DNA from: [Mycobacterium] zoologicum
Lineage (GTDB): Bacteria; Actinomycetota; Actinomycetes; Mycobacteriales; Mycobacteriaceae
Direction: 5' to 3'
Assembly: GCF_020172665.1 (NCBI RefSeq)
Contig: NZ_CP083985.1
Span: forward strand, 2,410,953 to 2,474,952
Length of the DNA: 64,000 nucleotides
Shown here: piece after piece, positions 36,806 to 45,402 of the stretch
How positions within the stretch are numbered: the first letter of the stretch is position 1
How the letters are laid out: every line of letters starts with the position of its first letter
Position numbers and translations under genes: made by a program
Notes under the pieces: model-generated
What the model was told of the DNA's origin: nothing
The model's input: the letters and a program-made list of their open reading frames with translations, nothing else
Database searches by the model: none

Positions 36806-37611
36806 CAGCCGCCGGCCAGCTGGCGGTAGACCCGCCCGACGATCGGCGCAATGATGCTGCGCGGCGCGTACTGGTTGGTGACCGACATGACCTTCGCGGG
36901 CAAGCCGGGAACCACGCGCATCTTGTTGCGCGCCAGTCCGTCCAGGGAGACCTTCGCGGCCTGCTCGGGTGAGACCCACAGATAGTCGGGCACCAGCTTG
37001 CTGGTGGTCGCCTCGTCGACCGACTCGACGGTGAAGGTACGCACCGGACCGGGCGCCAGCAACGTCACGTGTACCCCCGAGCCGCGCAATTCGCAGTGCA
37101 GGGACTCACTGAAACTGTTGATGAAGGCCTTGGTGGCCGCATAGGTGGCGTTGTTGGGGATCGGCGCATTGCCCGCCGTCGAACCGGACATCAGGATGCC
37201 GCCGCAACCTCGATCGAGCATTCCAGGCAGGACCGCCAGCACCAGGTCGTGGACCCCGGCAGCGTTGAGTTGGACCAGATCACGCTCCCCCGCCGCGTCC
37301 AGCTGCGAAACCGGCCCGATGGTGGCAGCGCCGGCGTTGGCGCACAGTATCGAGATGTGACGGGACGCCAGCTCGTCGCGCAGCGCTGCTCGCGCAGCGG
37401 CGTCGGCCAGATCAGCCGGCCGCACTTCGACCGTGACGTGATGCTTATCGGCCAGCCTGGCTGCGAGGTCGTTGAGCAGCTCTTCGCGCCGGGCGGTGAT
37501 GATGAGGCTATGACCACGGGCCGCCAGCTCGGCGGCCAGCGCCTCACCGATTCCGTGGGACGCTCCGGTGACTACGGCCCGGGCATCCGGGTGCGGGGAC
37601 GGTACTGACAC
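36805..37611 (-). CDS. Short-chain dehydrogenase/reductase
   Basis: 268 residues from GTG 37611 (MSVPSPHPDARAVVTG). Cofactor motif TGASHGIGEALA near residue 15, CANAGAATIG near 88, catalytic Ser in MSGSTAGNAPIPN and YAATK near 155. The basic residue TARREELL after the second strand suggests NADP preference. It is the first gene of a two-SDR operon; the TGATG overlap with the second gene indicates translational coupling. The paired SDRs may perform sequential steps or act as alternative subunits. The GTG start trims an 18-residue non-homologous extension. Confidence 0.88.
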   Translation of the reverse strand: MSVPSPHPDARAVVTGASHGIGEALAAELAARGHSLIITARREELLNDLAARLADKHHVTVEVRPADLADAAARAALRDELASRHISILCANAGAATIGPVSQLDAAGERDLVQLNAAGVHDLVLAVLPGMLDRGCGGILMSGSTAGNAPIPNNATYAATKAFINSFSESLHCELRGSGVHVTLLAPGPVRTFTVESVDEATTSKLVPDYLWVSPEQAAKVSLDGLARNKMRVVPGLPAKVMSVTNQYAPRSIIAPIVGRVYRQLAGG

Positions 37612-37683
37612 GCAGCGAGTATACAGAGAGCGAAATGCCCGATCGGCCGACCAGCACAACGGCATTCGGGCCGACGGCTCCGG

Positions 37684-38469
37684 TTACAGCCCGCGGTCGG
37701 TCAGCCAGCCGTCGATACGGTCGGCGACCGCTTCCCAGCCGGGCTCGAGCATCATGTCGTGGCCCATCGCCGGAAAGAACTCGGCGGTGGTCCCATAGGC
37801 CCGCGCGGTCGCTAGAACTTCGTCGCGGGTGTGCGCACCGTCGTCGTCGGCGCCCAGGACCAACAGCGGCGTGGCGATGCGGTCCGGTCGCGGTAGGCGC
37901 AGCACCGCGCAGTCCACCCCGATCCGAGAACTCTCCTCCTGCAGGCGCGCCGCGTACTTCACCACCATGTCCTCCGGCGTCCCCGGGGAAAAGAACCGCT
38001 CCCGGGCCAGCTCGGGAGTGCTGATATACGGCAGCGCGCGACCCGTGACCATCATCTTGATGAAGTGCCACGGTCGATGCCGCAACCAGCGCCGGGCGGA
38101 TCCGAGGTTGCCCTGCGGCGGCATCGATGTCAGCAGCACCCCGGCGGGCGCCTCACGGGTCTCCAGATACTTCTGCACGATGAATCCGCCCATCGAGTGA
38201 CCGATGATCACCGGCGCCACGGGCAGGCCTGCGGCGGCCTCGGCGATGTCGGCGACATAGTCGGTGACCGAGCAGGCCCGCAGCGGCCTGTCCGAACCGC
38301 TGCGGCCGTGCCCGCGGAAACTCAGTGCCACCGCCCGATAGCCACGGTCGGCGAAGTAGTCCAGGAAGTTCTCCGCCCAGCACCAAGCGCCGTGCCAGGC
38401 ACCGTGGACGAACAGCAGCGGAACCGGGTGGGCCGCGCTGGTCTGCCCCCGGTCGATCAGCTCGAGCAC
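37684..38469 (-). CDS. Alpha/beta hydrolase
   Basis: 261 residues. The oxyanion segment LLFVHGAWHGAWCW is near residue 20, the nucleophile elbow GHSMGG near 90, a probable acid in LVLGADDDGAHT near 200, and the histidine in AMGHDMMLEPGW near 234. The fold is that of serine esterases, lipases or related hydrolases. No signal peptide, so it is cytoplasmic. It lies 72 bp upstream of the SDR pair on the same strand. Substrate unknown. Confidence 0.88.
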   Translation of the reverse strand: MLELIDRGQTSAAHPVPLLFVHGAWHGAWCWAENFLDYFADRGYRAVALSFRGHGRSGSDRPLRACSVTDYVADIAEAAAGLPVAPVIIGHSMGGFIVQKYLETREAPAGVLLTSMPPQGNLGSARRWLRHRPWHFIKMMVTGRALPYISTPELARERFFSPGTPEDMVVKYAARLQEESSRIGVDCAVLRLPRPDRIATPLLVLGADDDGAHTRDEVLATARAYGTTAEFFPAMGHDMMLEPGWEAVADRIDGWLTDRGL

Positions 38470-38489
38470 GCCGAGGACCGGGACCTAGG

Positions 38490-39215
38490 TCAGAACGGCC
38501 ACAGCGGGCCGGGAATCTCCACGCTGTCGGCCCAGCCGGCGCCGGGGTTGAAGTCAGAGACATCAAACAACTGCGACTCGATGTAGGGCGAACCGAAGAG
38601 CGAGCCGTTCTCCAGCCAGGAGACATCGAACGCACCGAACGGCGTGGTGATCCAGGTGCCGATCGCATCGTCGGTGGGACCGACATTACCGGCGCCGACC
38701 AGGTCGATGTAGACGTATCCCCAGGGCCCGAAGAAGTTGCCGAAGTTATGGATGTTGATCACACCCCACTCGACGTTGGTGTCCAGATTCTCGAAATACT
38801 CCCGGGGCAGAATGATCTGCTGCTGCGAGGTGTAGAACTCCATCGTGTCGATGACGGGAAGATTGAGCCCACCGAAGAGGTACGAGGAGTCCTTCAGGTC
38901 CAGGGGTTCGCCGTCCACCGTCACGTACTTGGTCATGAAGTCCTGGACGAACGGCGCGATGTTCTTCGAATCGAAGTCGAACAGCTGGGTGCCCGACAGG
39001 GTGCGCTGATACCAGGGGTTGCCGACCATCCCGGTGATGTCCGGCTCCGCGGTCGGGGTCAGGCCGAACGGGTTCGGAATGTTGAGACCGTAGTTGCCGG
39101 GGGTGGTGGTCGGGCTGTCCTGCACCTCGTCTGCACTGGCCGAACCCATCGAGAGCGCCATCGCCGTCAAAACGCCGCCAGCAACCACGCCAATCAACGT
39201 GACATTGCGATTCAT
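38490..39215 (-). CDS. Exported protein of unknown function
   Basis: 241 residues from ATG 39215, preceded by AGAGGAAC. The N-terminus MNRNVTLIGVVAGGVLTAM and ALSMGSASA is a signal peptide with an A-x-A site. The mature protein is rich in aromatic residues, Asp and Gly and ends WADSVEIPGPLWPF. No known catalytic motif and no cysteines. The pattern of aromatic strands with acidic turns suggests a secreted beta-sandwich. It precedes the alpha/beta hydrolase gene on the same strand by 20 bp and could be co-transcribed. Confidence 0.72.
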   Translation of the reverse strand: MNRNVTLIGVVAGGVLTAMALSMGSASADEVQDSPTTTPGNYGLNIPNPFGLTPTAEPDITGMVGNPWYQRTLSGTQLFDFDSKNIAPFVQDFMTKYVTVDGEPLDLKDSSYLFGGLNLPVIDTMEFYTSQQQIILPREYFENLDTNVEWGVINIHNFGNFFGPWGYVYIDLVGAGNVGPTDDAIGTWITTPFGAFDVSWLENGSLFGSPYIESQLFDVSDFNPGAGWADSVEIPGPLWPF

Positions 39216-39552
39216 AGTTCCTCTACCCCCCGAAGTGGTTTGTCCTGGTACTCAGCTAACCGGAACCTGAGTAGTTCCGTAGTTGTGCCAGACAGCAGCA
39301 TAGCGGGTAACTGTCAGACCGCAACCTGAAGGGCGCACCGGCCGCGTCATCGCACGGCGTCAGGGGCAAAACAGCGCAAAATCGGTGCCGGACGGTGCAG
39401 CTCGAGTACTTCACCGGCAGGCTGAGAATGCGGTGAACGGCCGGCGCGTCATTACCTGCGCGCGAACGCGTCGTACCCGGGCACGCGTGGCGAACCCGAC
39501 GAACCGCCGGTGATGCGCCCGTACCGATGCGTTGCCGGACGGAGAACTCCCG
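39216..39552. other. Intergenic region between two exported-protein genes
   Basis: 337 bp. The left end carries the ribosome-binding site of the 38490-39215 gene and presumably its promoter. I see no convincing gene, strong hairpin with a T-run, or direct repeat in the rest. Confidence 0.5.
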
Positions 39553-41199
39553 CTAGACGCCGAGTCCGCTGAACAAACTGGACCAGTCGAACGCGTCAGC
39601 GTCAGCCCCACCGATGTACGGGTGGGTGTACGGTTCGCCATCCAGTACGTATTCACCGGGGTCGGGCAGCCCCACGGGTTCGTGCGGAATACCCGCCAGT
39701 GCAGCCAACGTGCCCTCGATGTCGAACGGCGCGAAGATACCGACGTTGCTGAAGAGGTTGAACAGGTAGTTGCCCGTCCCTTCGCCCAGCAGACTGTTCA
39801 TGCCCTGGTGAATCTCGTCGAGGGACGGCAGGTTCTGACCGAAGTCGAAGAACGGCGGCAGCTCCCTGGGGTCCGACATCCCAGGGTTGCCGAAGTTGAA
39901 CCAGGTCTGGTTCCAGCGCCAGAGGTTCGCTTCGGACGAGATGAACGTCGGTGTCGAGATATTGGCGGTGCCGTCGGCATAGTCGTGCAGCCACTCATCG
40001 AGCACCGGGTTTCCCTTCCACATATCGCTGATCGCCTGGATCGCGATGTAGTAGGTGGGCTGCAGGTGGTGGCCGGGGTCGAGGTCCGGGAACAGACACG
40101 GACCCGGGCAGAACGGGCTGCCCGGCACAAACGGGTTGAACGCAATGGCGAACGAGGCCAGAAGCGACTGCATGGCGCGACCCAGATCGACGATGTTGGG
40201 CAGCTCGAACTTGCTCATGTCGAAGGGCTGCTGGAGGCTCTCCCAGAAGTTGTCGAACGGCTGCTGGAAGTCCATCGAGTAGGACATACCCGCCCACGGC
40301 ATCAGCGGCGTGTTGGGGTCCATGGCTTCGATCCTGGAGACGAGATCCGGATCGTTAGCGATGATCTCGTCGTAGTTCGGGTTGTTCTGGAGATTCTCCA
40401 GTGCCTGCGCCGGCGTGATGGTGCCCTGCCAGAGGAACTGGTCGTGCCCGATGCCCGCGTCCTGCATGGGCACCGACGTCGGGTCGAAGAAGTATGAGTT
40501 GCCGTCCGTCATCTCCGAGAACGGAACCTGGAACCAGTTGTCGATCAGCGGGAATTTCTGCAGCCCCGTGATGATGGCCAGGCTCCACAGCATCTGGTCG
40601 AGCGCGGTGACGCCGGTGATCGGGCTGGTCGGCATGACCGGCAAGCACCACAGGCTCTCACAGACCTTGTCGGCCGGGATCTCGACGGCGAGGAGCATAG
40701 ACAGCTGCTGTCCCAGACCGGGGTACATGAAGTCATCCTCGTGCCCCGCACCGGAGAGCACCGGGAACGGCACCAACGTGTTCACCAGACCTTCGAAGTG
40801 GGCCGGGTCACCGGGGTCTTCACCCCAGACATTGGTCGGGCTGCCGACCAGCCAGGGTCCGCTGAACAGCAGGGACTGCGCCAGCGTATCCAGGCCATTG
40901 ATCGAGTTGGCGGGGGCGTTGAACAGCGCCTGAGCCAAGTTCAACGGCACATTGAGCAAAGACTCGTCAGCCACCAACTGGGTTGCGCGCCGGACTACTG
41001 AGTCTGCGGCGTCCAGCGGTGAGACCGCCACGACAGGTGTGGCTGCAACGATGCCGGCTGCAGCGACCGCGATACCCCCCCGGATATTCTGACGCTGCAG
41101 GGCACGGAACGGGTCACTCATCACCAGCTTGCGCTGCGGCACCGCTCGATGCCGACCACCAGTTGCGGAGCGACGCTCTCGCATCACAACATCCTTCAC
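39553..41199 (-). CDS. Large exported or cell-envelope protein, unknown function
   Basis: 548 residues from GTG 41199, which has AGGGGGA close upstream; an ATG five codons later is an alternative. A basic N-terminus (MKDVVMRERRSATGGRHRA) precedes a hydrophobic segment at about 42-60 (GGIAVAAAGIVAATPVVAV), consistent with export. The body contains LNVPLNLAQALFNAPANSINGL and WLVGSPTNVWGEDPGDPAH, which I associate with a mycobacterial family of envelope proteins lacking a known function. Four cysteines occur as CESLWC and CPGPC. No catalytic motif is apparent. Confidence 0.75.
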   Translation of the reverse strand: MKDVVMRERRSATGGRHRAVPQRKLVMSDPFRALQRQNIRGGIAVAAAGIVAATPVVAVSPLDAADSVVRRATQLVADESLLNVPLNLAQALFNAPANSINGLDTLAQSLLFSGPWLVGSPTNVWGEDPGDPAHFEGLVNTLVPFPVLSGAGHEDDFMYPGLGQQLSMLLAVEIPADKVCESLWCLPVMPTSPITGVTALDQMLWSLAIITGLQKFPLIDNWFQVPFSEMTDGNSYFFDPTSVPMQDAGIGHDQFLWQGTITPAQALENLQNNPNYDEIIANDPDLVSRIEAMDPNTPLMPWAGMSYSMDFQQPFDNFWESLQQPFDMSKFELPNIVDLGRAMQSLLASFAIAFNPFVPGSPFCPGPCLFPDLDPGHHLQPTYYIAIQAISDMWKGNPVLDEWLHDYADGTANISTPTFISSEANLWRWNQTWFNFGNPGMSDPRELPPFFDFGQNLPSLDEIHQGMNSLLGEGTGNYLFNLFSNVGIFAPFDIEGTLAALAGIPHEPVGLPDPGEYVLDGEPYTHPYIGGADADAFDWSSLFSGLGV

Positions 41200-41333
41200 A
41201 AGTCCCCCTTGAGTCCCGACCGAACCGTGACAGCATATAGGTGTAACAGTTCAGTGTCTAAGCGAGTACGAGTCAATTTATATTGACCTGCAGAATAAGG
41301 TCCGCTAAGCGGAACTTTAGGTTTGTTTTCGGA

Positions 41334-42053
41334 TCAATCGTTCAGCCACGCCCGGTTGCCGTAACCATCGAGGTGCACGACCTCCCCCACCGGCCGGCGA
41401 CTCGTCGGCCCGTAACGGCCACGCGGCCAGCCCAGCGGAACGATACAGCACGGCGTGACGGCGTGCGGCAGCCCGAGGATGCGTCGCGCCGCACGCTGAC
41501 TCCACAGCGGCAGGGTGATCAGCGAGGCGCCCAGCCCCATGGCACGCGCGGCCAGCAACAGGTTCTGCACACTGGGATAGATAGACCCCCAGTAGGCGGA
41601 CTCGGCGATATGCGGCATCCGCACCACCGGCAGCCGGCCGTCCCGGGCGCCCAGCCGCAGGCAGGCCACCACCAGCACCGGGATCTCGGCGAAGTGGTCG
41701 ATCTGCCACTGCATGGCCCGGGCGATGCCGGCGATAGTCGGGTCGGTCTTGATCTTGCGACGTAACACCACGTCGCGCTGGAGCTTCCAGGCCTGGCGGT
41801 AGCGCTTGGCCAGCTCCTCCTTGACCCGGCGGTCTTTGACGACGATGAACTCCCAGTTCTGCCCGTCATTGCCGGTGGGCGCCCGCAGCGCCAGCTCGAT
41901 GCACTTGAGCACCACCGCGTCGTCGACCGGGTCGGAGTAGACCCGCCGCACCGCACGCTGGGTCATCATCGCCTCGCCCAGCGGCATGTTCAGGGCGGCC
42001 AGGGCGTCGGCGGTGGCCGGCAGGTGGGTCGGGGTGAAGCGCGCGCCCGTCAC
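41334..42053 (-). CDS. Nitroreductase-family protein
   Basis: 239 residues from GTG 42053 (MTGARFTPTHLP). FMN-binding signatures are MTQRAVRRVYSDPV near residue 30 (Arg in the phosphate-binding turn), ALRAPTGNDGQNWEFIVVKD near 60, SVQNLLLAARAMGLGASL near 160, and LGWPRGRYGPTSRRPV near the C-terminus. This is an NAD(P)H-dependent FMN oxidoreductase of the nitroreductase superfamily, with reductive roles on nitro, quinone or iodo substrates; the physiological one is unknown. Its GTG overlaps the TGA of the DUF2505 gene (GTGA, 42050-42053). Confidence 0.9.
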   Translation of the reverse strand: MTGARFTPTHLPATADALAALNMPLGEAMMTQRAVRRVYSDPVDDAVVLKCIELALRAPTGNDGQNWEFIVVKDRRVKEELAKRYRQAWKLQRDVVLRRKIKTDPTIAGIARAMQWQIDHFAEIPVLVVACLRLGARDGRLPVVRMPHIAESAYWGSIYPSVQNLLLAARAMGLGASLITLPLWSQRAARRILGLPHAVTPCCIVPLGWPRGRYGPTSRRPVGEVVHLDGYGNRAWLND

Positions 42054-42562
42054 TGGGCGGCCCGATCGCTGACCCACTGCGCGGTGAACCGCTGAATGTC
42101 GGGAATGCCGTGAGAGAACTCCTTGGCCAGGAAACTCTCGATGGGCCCGCCCACCAGCGGCAGCCGGAACTCAATGGTGCCGGTCAGCTCCATCCGCGAC
42201 CCGCCCTCGGTGGGCTCCAGCACCGCGGTGCCTCCCCCGCCGCCCGGAGCGCCGATCACCGCGACATCGATATCGCCGGTCACCCGGCCGTCGGCGGTGG
42301 GCGCCCAGACCTCGGTGGTGACGATCTTGAGGTCACCCCGGTAGATCTTGGTGAGCATCCCCGGCAGCGCGCCGTGCCGCAGATCCTCGGTGACCACCAC
42401 CCGCACGCCGCCGTCCGGCTCGACGGCCAGTGAGTCCAGGGCCTTCTCGCCGCCGTCGAACTCGGCGTTGCGGGCCAGCCAGTAGTCCCGGGAGCCGAAC
42501 GCGGCCAGCACCTGCTCGACGGTGGCCGTCGACTCGAAGACGATGTCGAATGAGCGGGGCAT
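42050..42562 (-). CDS. DUF2505 domain protein (START/SRPBCC-like)
   Basis: 170 residues. The pattern starts MPRSFDIVFESTATVEQVLAAF and continues with FGSRDYWLARNAEF and ELTGTIEFRLPLVGGPIESFL. DUF2505 is a mycobacterial/actinobacterial family with a helix-grip fold like START lipid-binding domains. Function unknown; binding of a hydrophobic ligand is inferred from the fold class. It sits in a three-gene operon: its ATG (42562) directly abuts the stop of the flavodoxin-like gene (42563) and its stop overlaps the nitroreductase start. Confidence 0.85.
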   Translation of the reverse strand: MPRSFDIVFESTATVEQVLAAFGSRDYWLARNAEFDGGEKALDSLAVEPDGGVRVVVTEDLRHGALPGMLTKIYRGDLKIVTTEVWAPTADGRVTGDIDVAVIGAPGGGGGTAVLEPTEGGSRMELTGTIEFRLPLVGGPIESFLAKEFSHGIPDIQRFTAQWVSDRAAQ

Positions 42563-43249
42563 CTACTTGTCCCTGCCGAACAGCCGGCTCGCCAGGCCCC
42601 CTGCGAACGTGCGGACCCGGTCGAGCTGCTCGGGCTGGACATTGGTGGGCGGCAGCCGCAGGCCCAGGTAACGCTTCCGGTACCGCCCGCTGCCCAGGTA
42701 GCTGGTCAGCGACAGCATTGAGCGCAGCGGATCGCCCGGGTAGGTGAAGTGGATCTCATCGGTGTAGCGGCCACCGCACTCCTCCCCCAGCCGGGCCACT
42801 TCGGCGTAGTTCTCCTGCCAGTACTCGCGGCACACGGTGAACACCGCAAACGGCTTGCCGTCCAACAGTTTTCGCGCCTCATCGGTCTGCAGAAAAGAGC
42901 GAATCGGCATGGCGGGCGCCTTCCACCAGGTCGGTGAACCGATGCAGATCAGGTCGTAGTCGCTATTCCGCACCGCATCGGGGGTGCGGATCTCACCGGT
43001 CTCGCCGTTCTGCTGTGCCTTGAGCACGCTGAGCATGTCCGGCCACACCCGCCGCATCGGGAAGTGCGCGAACCGCGGCGCATACCGCGGATCGGTGAAC
43101 TCGATACCCGCGGTGACCACCTCGCAGCCCCGCTGCGCGAACACCTCGCCTGCGGCTTCGAGCACCTTGCGTGACTGCCCGGAGAAACTGTAGTACAGCA
43201 ACAGGATTCGCGGCGGGTGCCCGCCGCCCGTGGTGTTCTCATCGGCCAT
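42563..43249 (-). CDS. Flavodoxin-like NAD(P)H-dependent oxidoreductase
   Basis: 228 residues from ATG 43249, with GGGAGA about 6 nt upstream. The first strand and FMN-phosphate loop read ILLLYYSFSGQSRKVLEAA near residue 15, followed by YDLICIGSPTWWKAPAMPIRSFL near 100, which matches the flavodoxin second loop with aromatic residues around the isoalloxazine. KPFAVFTVCREYW follows. It probably transfers electrons from NAD(P)H or another donor via FMN. First gene of the operon with DUF2505 and nitroreductase genes; divergent from a methyltransferase gene (52 bp). Confidence 0.85.
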   Translation of the reverse strand: MADENTTGGGHPPRILLLYYSFSGQSRKVLEAAGEVFAQRGCEVVTAGIEFTDPRYAPRFAHFPMRRVWPDMLSVLKAQQNGETGEIRTPDAVRNSDYDLICIGSPTWWKAPAMPIRSFLQTDEARKLLDGKPFAVFTVCREYWQENYAEVARLGEECGGRYTDEIHFTYPGDPLRSMLSLTSYLGSGRYRKRYLGLRLPPTNVQPEQLDRVRTFAGGLASRLFGRDK

Positions 43250-43288
43250 GTGTGTCTCCCCGTTCGATCGACTGACCACCAAGCGTAT

Positions 43289-43294
43289 TAGGCT
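43289..43294 (+). promoter_or_regulatory. Candidate -10 element of a leaderless promoter
   Basis: TAGGCT (TANNNT) ends 7 nt before GTG 43302, and no Shine-Dalgarno sequence is seen. This supports the GTG start and leaderless transcription. Confidence 0.4.
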
Positions 43295-43301
43295 CGCCGA
43301 C

Positions 43302-44132
43302 GTGGCAGACAAGATCCCCGTCGACCTGCACGGCGCCGCGCAGACCATGCTGACGACGCTGTACCTCAAGGCGCTGGACGCCGACTTCGACTCCCCGGTG
43401 CTCGGCGACCGGTTCGCCAAGGCGGCGGTCGAGCGCATCGACTTCGACTGGGATGGACTCAAGGCCCCCGGCCGGTGGGCGCCGCTGGTGACGGTGCGCA
43501 CCGCCCAGTACGACATCTGGGCGCGTCAGTTCCTGGCCGCCAACCCCGAGGCGACCGTCATCCACCTGGGCTGCGGCCTGGACGCCCGGGTCTTCCGGAT
43601 CGATCCGGGCCCCGGCGTCATCTGGTACGACGTCGACCAGCCGCCGGTGATCGCGCTGCGTGAGCAGATCTACCCCGACCGCCCGGGTTATCACCTGATC
43701 GCCACCTCGGCCACCGACCCGTCCTGGCTCGACGACATTCCCACCGACCGTCCGCTGCTGTTCCTGGCCGAGGGCATCAGTATGTATCTCACCGAATCCG
43801 ACGGCGTGGCCCTGCTGCAGAGCATCGTCGACCGCTTCCCTAGCGGGGAGCTGCAGATCGACTTCTACAACTGGTTCGGCATCAAGACGCAGAAGACCCA
43901 CCGGCTGCAGCGGCAGTCCGGCGCCAGCCTGCACTGGGCGGTCAACAGCCCGGCCGACATTCTGGACAAGGTGACCGGAATCCGGCTGCTGGCCGCGGCC
44001 AACCTTTTCGACGCCGAAACCTTCGCCCGGGTACCCGCCGGGTTCCGGCGGTCCAGCCGGCTGGCGCGTGCGGTGCGACCGCTGCGCGGCATGCTGCAGT
44101 ACCACCGCTACGCCTTCGGCCCGGTCAGCTGA
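43302..44132 (+). CDS. SAM-dependent methyltransferase, LCM family
   Basis: 276 residues from GTG 43302. LCM-type signatures: [53 protein letters not shown] near residue 75 (SAM loop HLGCGLD), [18 protein letters not shown] near 105 and [16 protein letters not shown] near 145. It is a paralogue of the methyltransferase at 6472-7305 in family only. Such proteins methylate carboxyl or hydroxyl groups, including in mycobacterial polyketide pathways. The substrate here is unknown, but it lies next to the papA5-like/pps genes. Its stop overlaps that of the convergent papA5-like gene in the palindrome TCAGCTGA (44125-44132). Confidence 0.85.
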   Translation: MADKIPVDLHGAAQTMLTTLYLKALDADFDSPVLGDRFAKAAVERIDFDWDGLKAPGRWAPLVTVRTAQYDIWARQFLAANPEATVIHLGCGLDARVFRIDPGPGVIWYDVDQPPVIALREQIYPDRPGYHLIATSATDPSWLDDIPTDRPLLFLAEGISMYLTESDGVALLQSIVDRFPSGELQIDFYNWFGIKTQKTHRLQRQSGASLHWAVNSPADILDKVTGIRLLAAANLFDAETFARVPAGFRRSSRLARAVRPLRGMLQYHRYAFGPVS

Positions 44133-45384
44133 CGCCGGCGGCCGCGTGCCGTTCGGCGATGCCGCACAGCAGTGCGCGGATAGCCTCCACCGAACGCTCG
44201 GGTTCGGGTCCGTGTGAGTGGTATTCGATGTTGAGCTGCCCGGAGAAGATCTGGGTGAAGTAGATGTCGATCCCGGCACTGACCGCGAAGTACAGCTCGC
44301 CGTGGGTGGTGGTGACCTCCACACCCGGTGGTGTCCGCACCGGCGGGACCAGCCCGTTGTTGCTCAGTACCACCACATCCGGCATGCCGGGCGGATTCCC
44401 GACGTACTGGGGGCTGAAATGCAGCCGGGACTGCTGGATGACGCCCTCGTCGAGGTCCTTCTGGAAGCTCTCGGCGATGTCGCGGGCGATGTCGACCACG
44501 TCGGTCTTGGCGTCGATCTCGGCGAGATAGGTGGCCAAGCCGATCGGGTTGGTGCACCCGGTCGCCGAAACCGGCGGTGAGAGAAAGTATCTCAGGTCCA
44601 CGGTGTAGACATAGGGCACCGGGATGGTCAGCTTGCCGCGCAGCTGCCATTCGGCGATCAGCACGGCCGCCGAGAGCACCGCGTGCAGGCTCAGGTTGTG
44701 CGACCGGCCGAACTCGACGACGGCGTTGGTCTGATCCTCGGTCAGCCGGCACGACGCCATCGGCACCAGCAGCGGCTCCGACGGGGTCTCACCGGAGACC
44801 GCCCGACGGGTGGGCGGCAGATCGTAGGCGAACAGCGCCGGCATGAACCGCTCGATGCCGGAACGCTTCTGCTTCTCGATCCCCCGGTCGGCCAGCACCG
44901 CCTCGATCGACTGCGGCGCCGGCTCGACGTTGATCGCGCCGATCTTCCCGGTGGTGACCAGATCGGTGTAGAAGGACAGCATCTCTTCGATCAGCGCGTA
45001 CATGTGGTGGCCGTCGGCAACCGCGTGATGCACATACAGGGTCGGCTGCGCCTGCCCGTCCCGGATGATCAGTCGCATCGCGACCAGCGACTCGGTCTGA
45101 TCGAAATGCGGTGCGGGCGCCTGCGCATCCGGCCCGTCGAGTTCGATCACCTCTATGGGTTCGGGCATCAGGTCGTCGGTGACGAACTGGTGGCGGCCGT
45201 CGTCCAGGCGCTCGATGCGGCCGGTGAGGATCGGGTGCGCCTCCAGCAGCGCCTCGTAGGCCTCCGAGAGCAGGTCGACGTCGACCGGACCGGTGACGTG
45301 TGCGGCCAGACCCACGAAGTTGTGGGTCTCGGCGAGCATCTCCTCACTGATCGCGAGCTTGCGAATGACCGACGTGGCGAACAC
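44125..45384 (-). CDS. papA5: PapA5-like acyltransferase (polyketide-associated protein)
   Basis: 419 residues from GTG 45384 (MFATSVIRK) with AGGAG 10 nt upstream. The condensation/acyltransferase motif HHxxxDG is [14 protein letters not shown] near residue 119, with His as general base. [29 protein letters not shown] near 265 and a C-terminal [21 protein letters not shown] near 380 agree with PapA5. PapA5 esterifies the diol of phthiocerol with mycocerosic acids. Being 18 bp downstream of ppsE, in the same orientation, it is the likely esterifying enzyme of the product made here. The acyl donor (a mas-type PKS) is not in the window. Confidence 0.88.
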   Translation of the reverse strand: MFATSVIRKLAISEEMLAETHNFVGLAAHVTGPVDVDLLSEAYEALLEAHPILTGRIERLDDGRHQFVTDDLMPEPIEVIELDGPDAQAPAPHFDQTESLVAMRLIIRDGQAQPTLYVHHAVADGHHMYALIEEMLSFYTDLVTTGKIGAINVEPAPQSIEAVLADRGIEKQKRSGIERFMPALFAYDLPPTRRAVSGETPSEPLLVPMASCRLTEDQTNAVVEFGRSHNLSLHAVLSAAVLIAEWQLRGKLTIPVPYVYTVDLRYFLSPPVSATGCTNPIGLATYLAEIDAKTDVVDIARDIAESFQKDLDEGVIQQSRLHFSPQYVGNPPGMPDVVVLSNNGLVPPVRTPPGVEVTTTHGELYFAVSAGIDIYFTQIFSGQLNIEYHSHGPEPERSVEAIRALLCGIAERHAAAGVS

Positions 45385-45402
45385 TTTCGGAGTACTCCTA
45401 AC

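Noticed and set aside
7354-39215. Possible paralogy between the exported proteins at 7354-8094 and 38490-39215
   Set aside because: Similar size, signal peptide and composition, but I could not align a convincing common motif.
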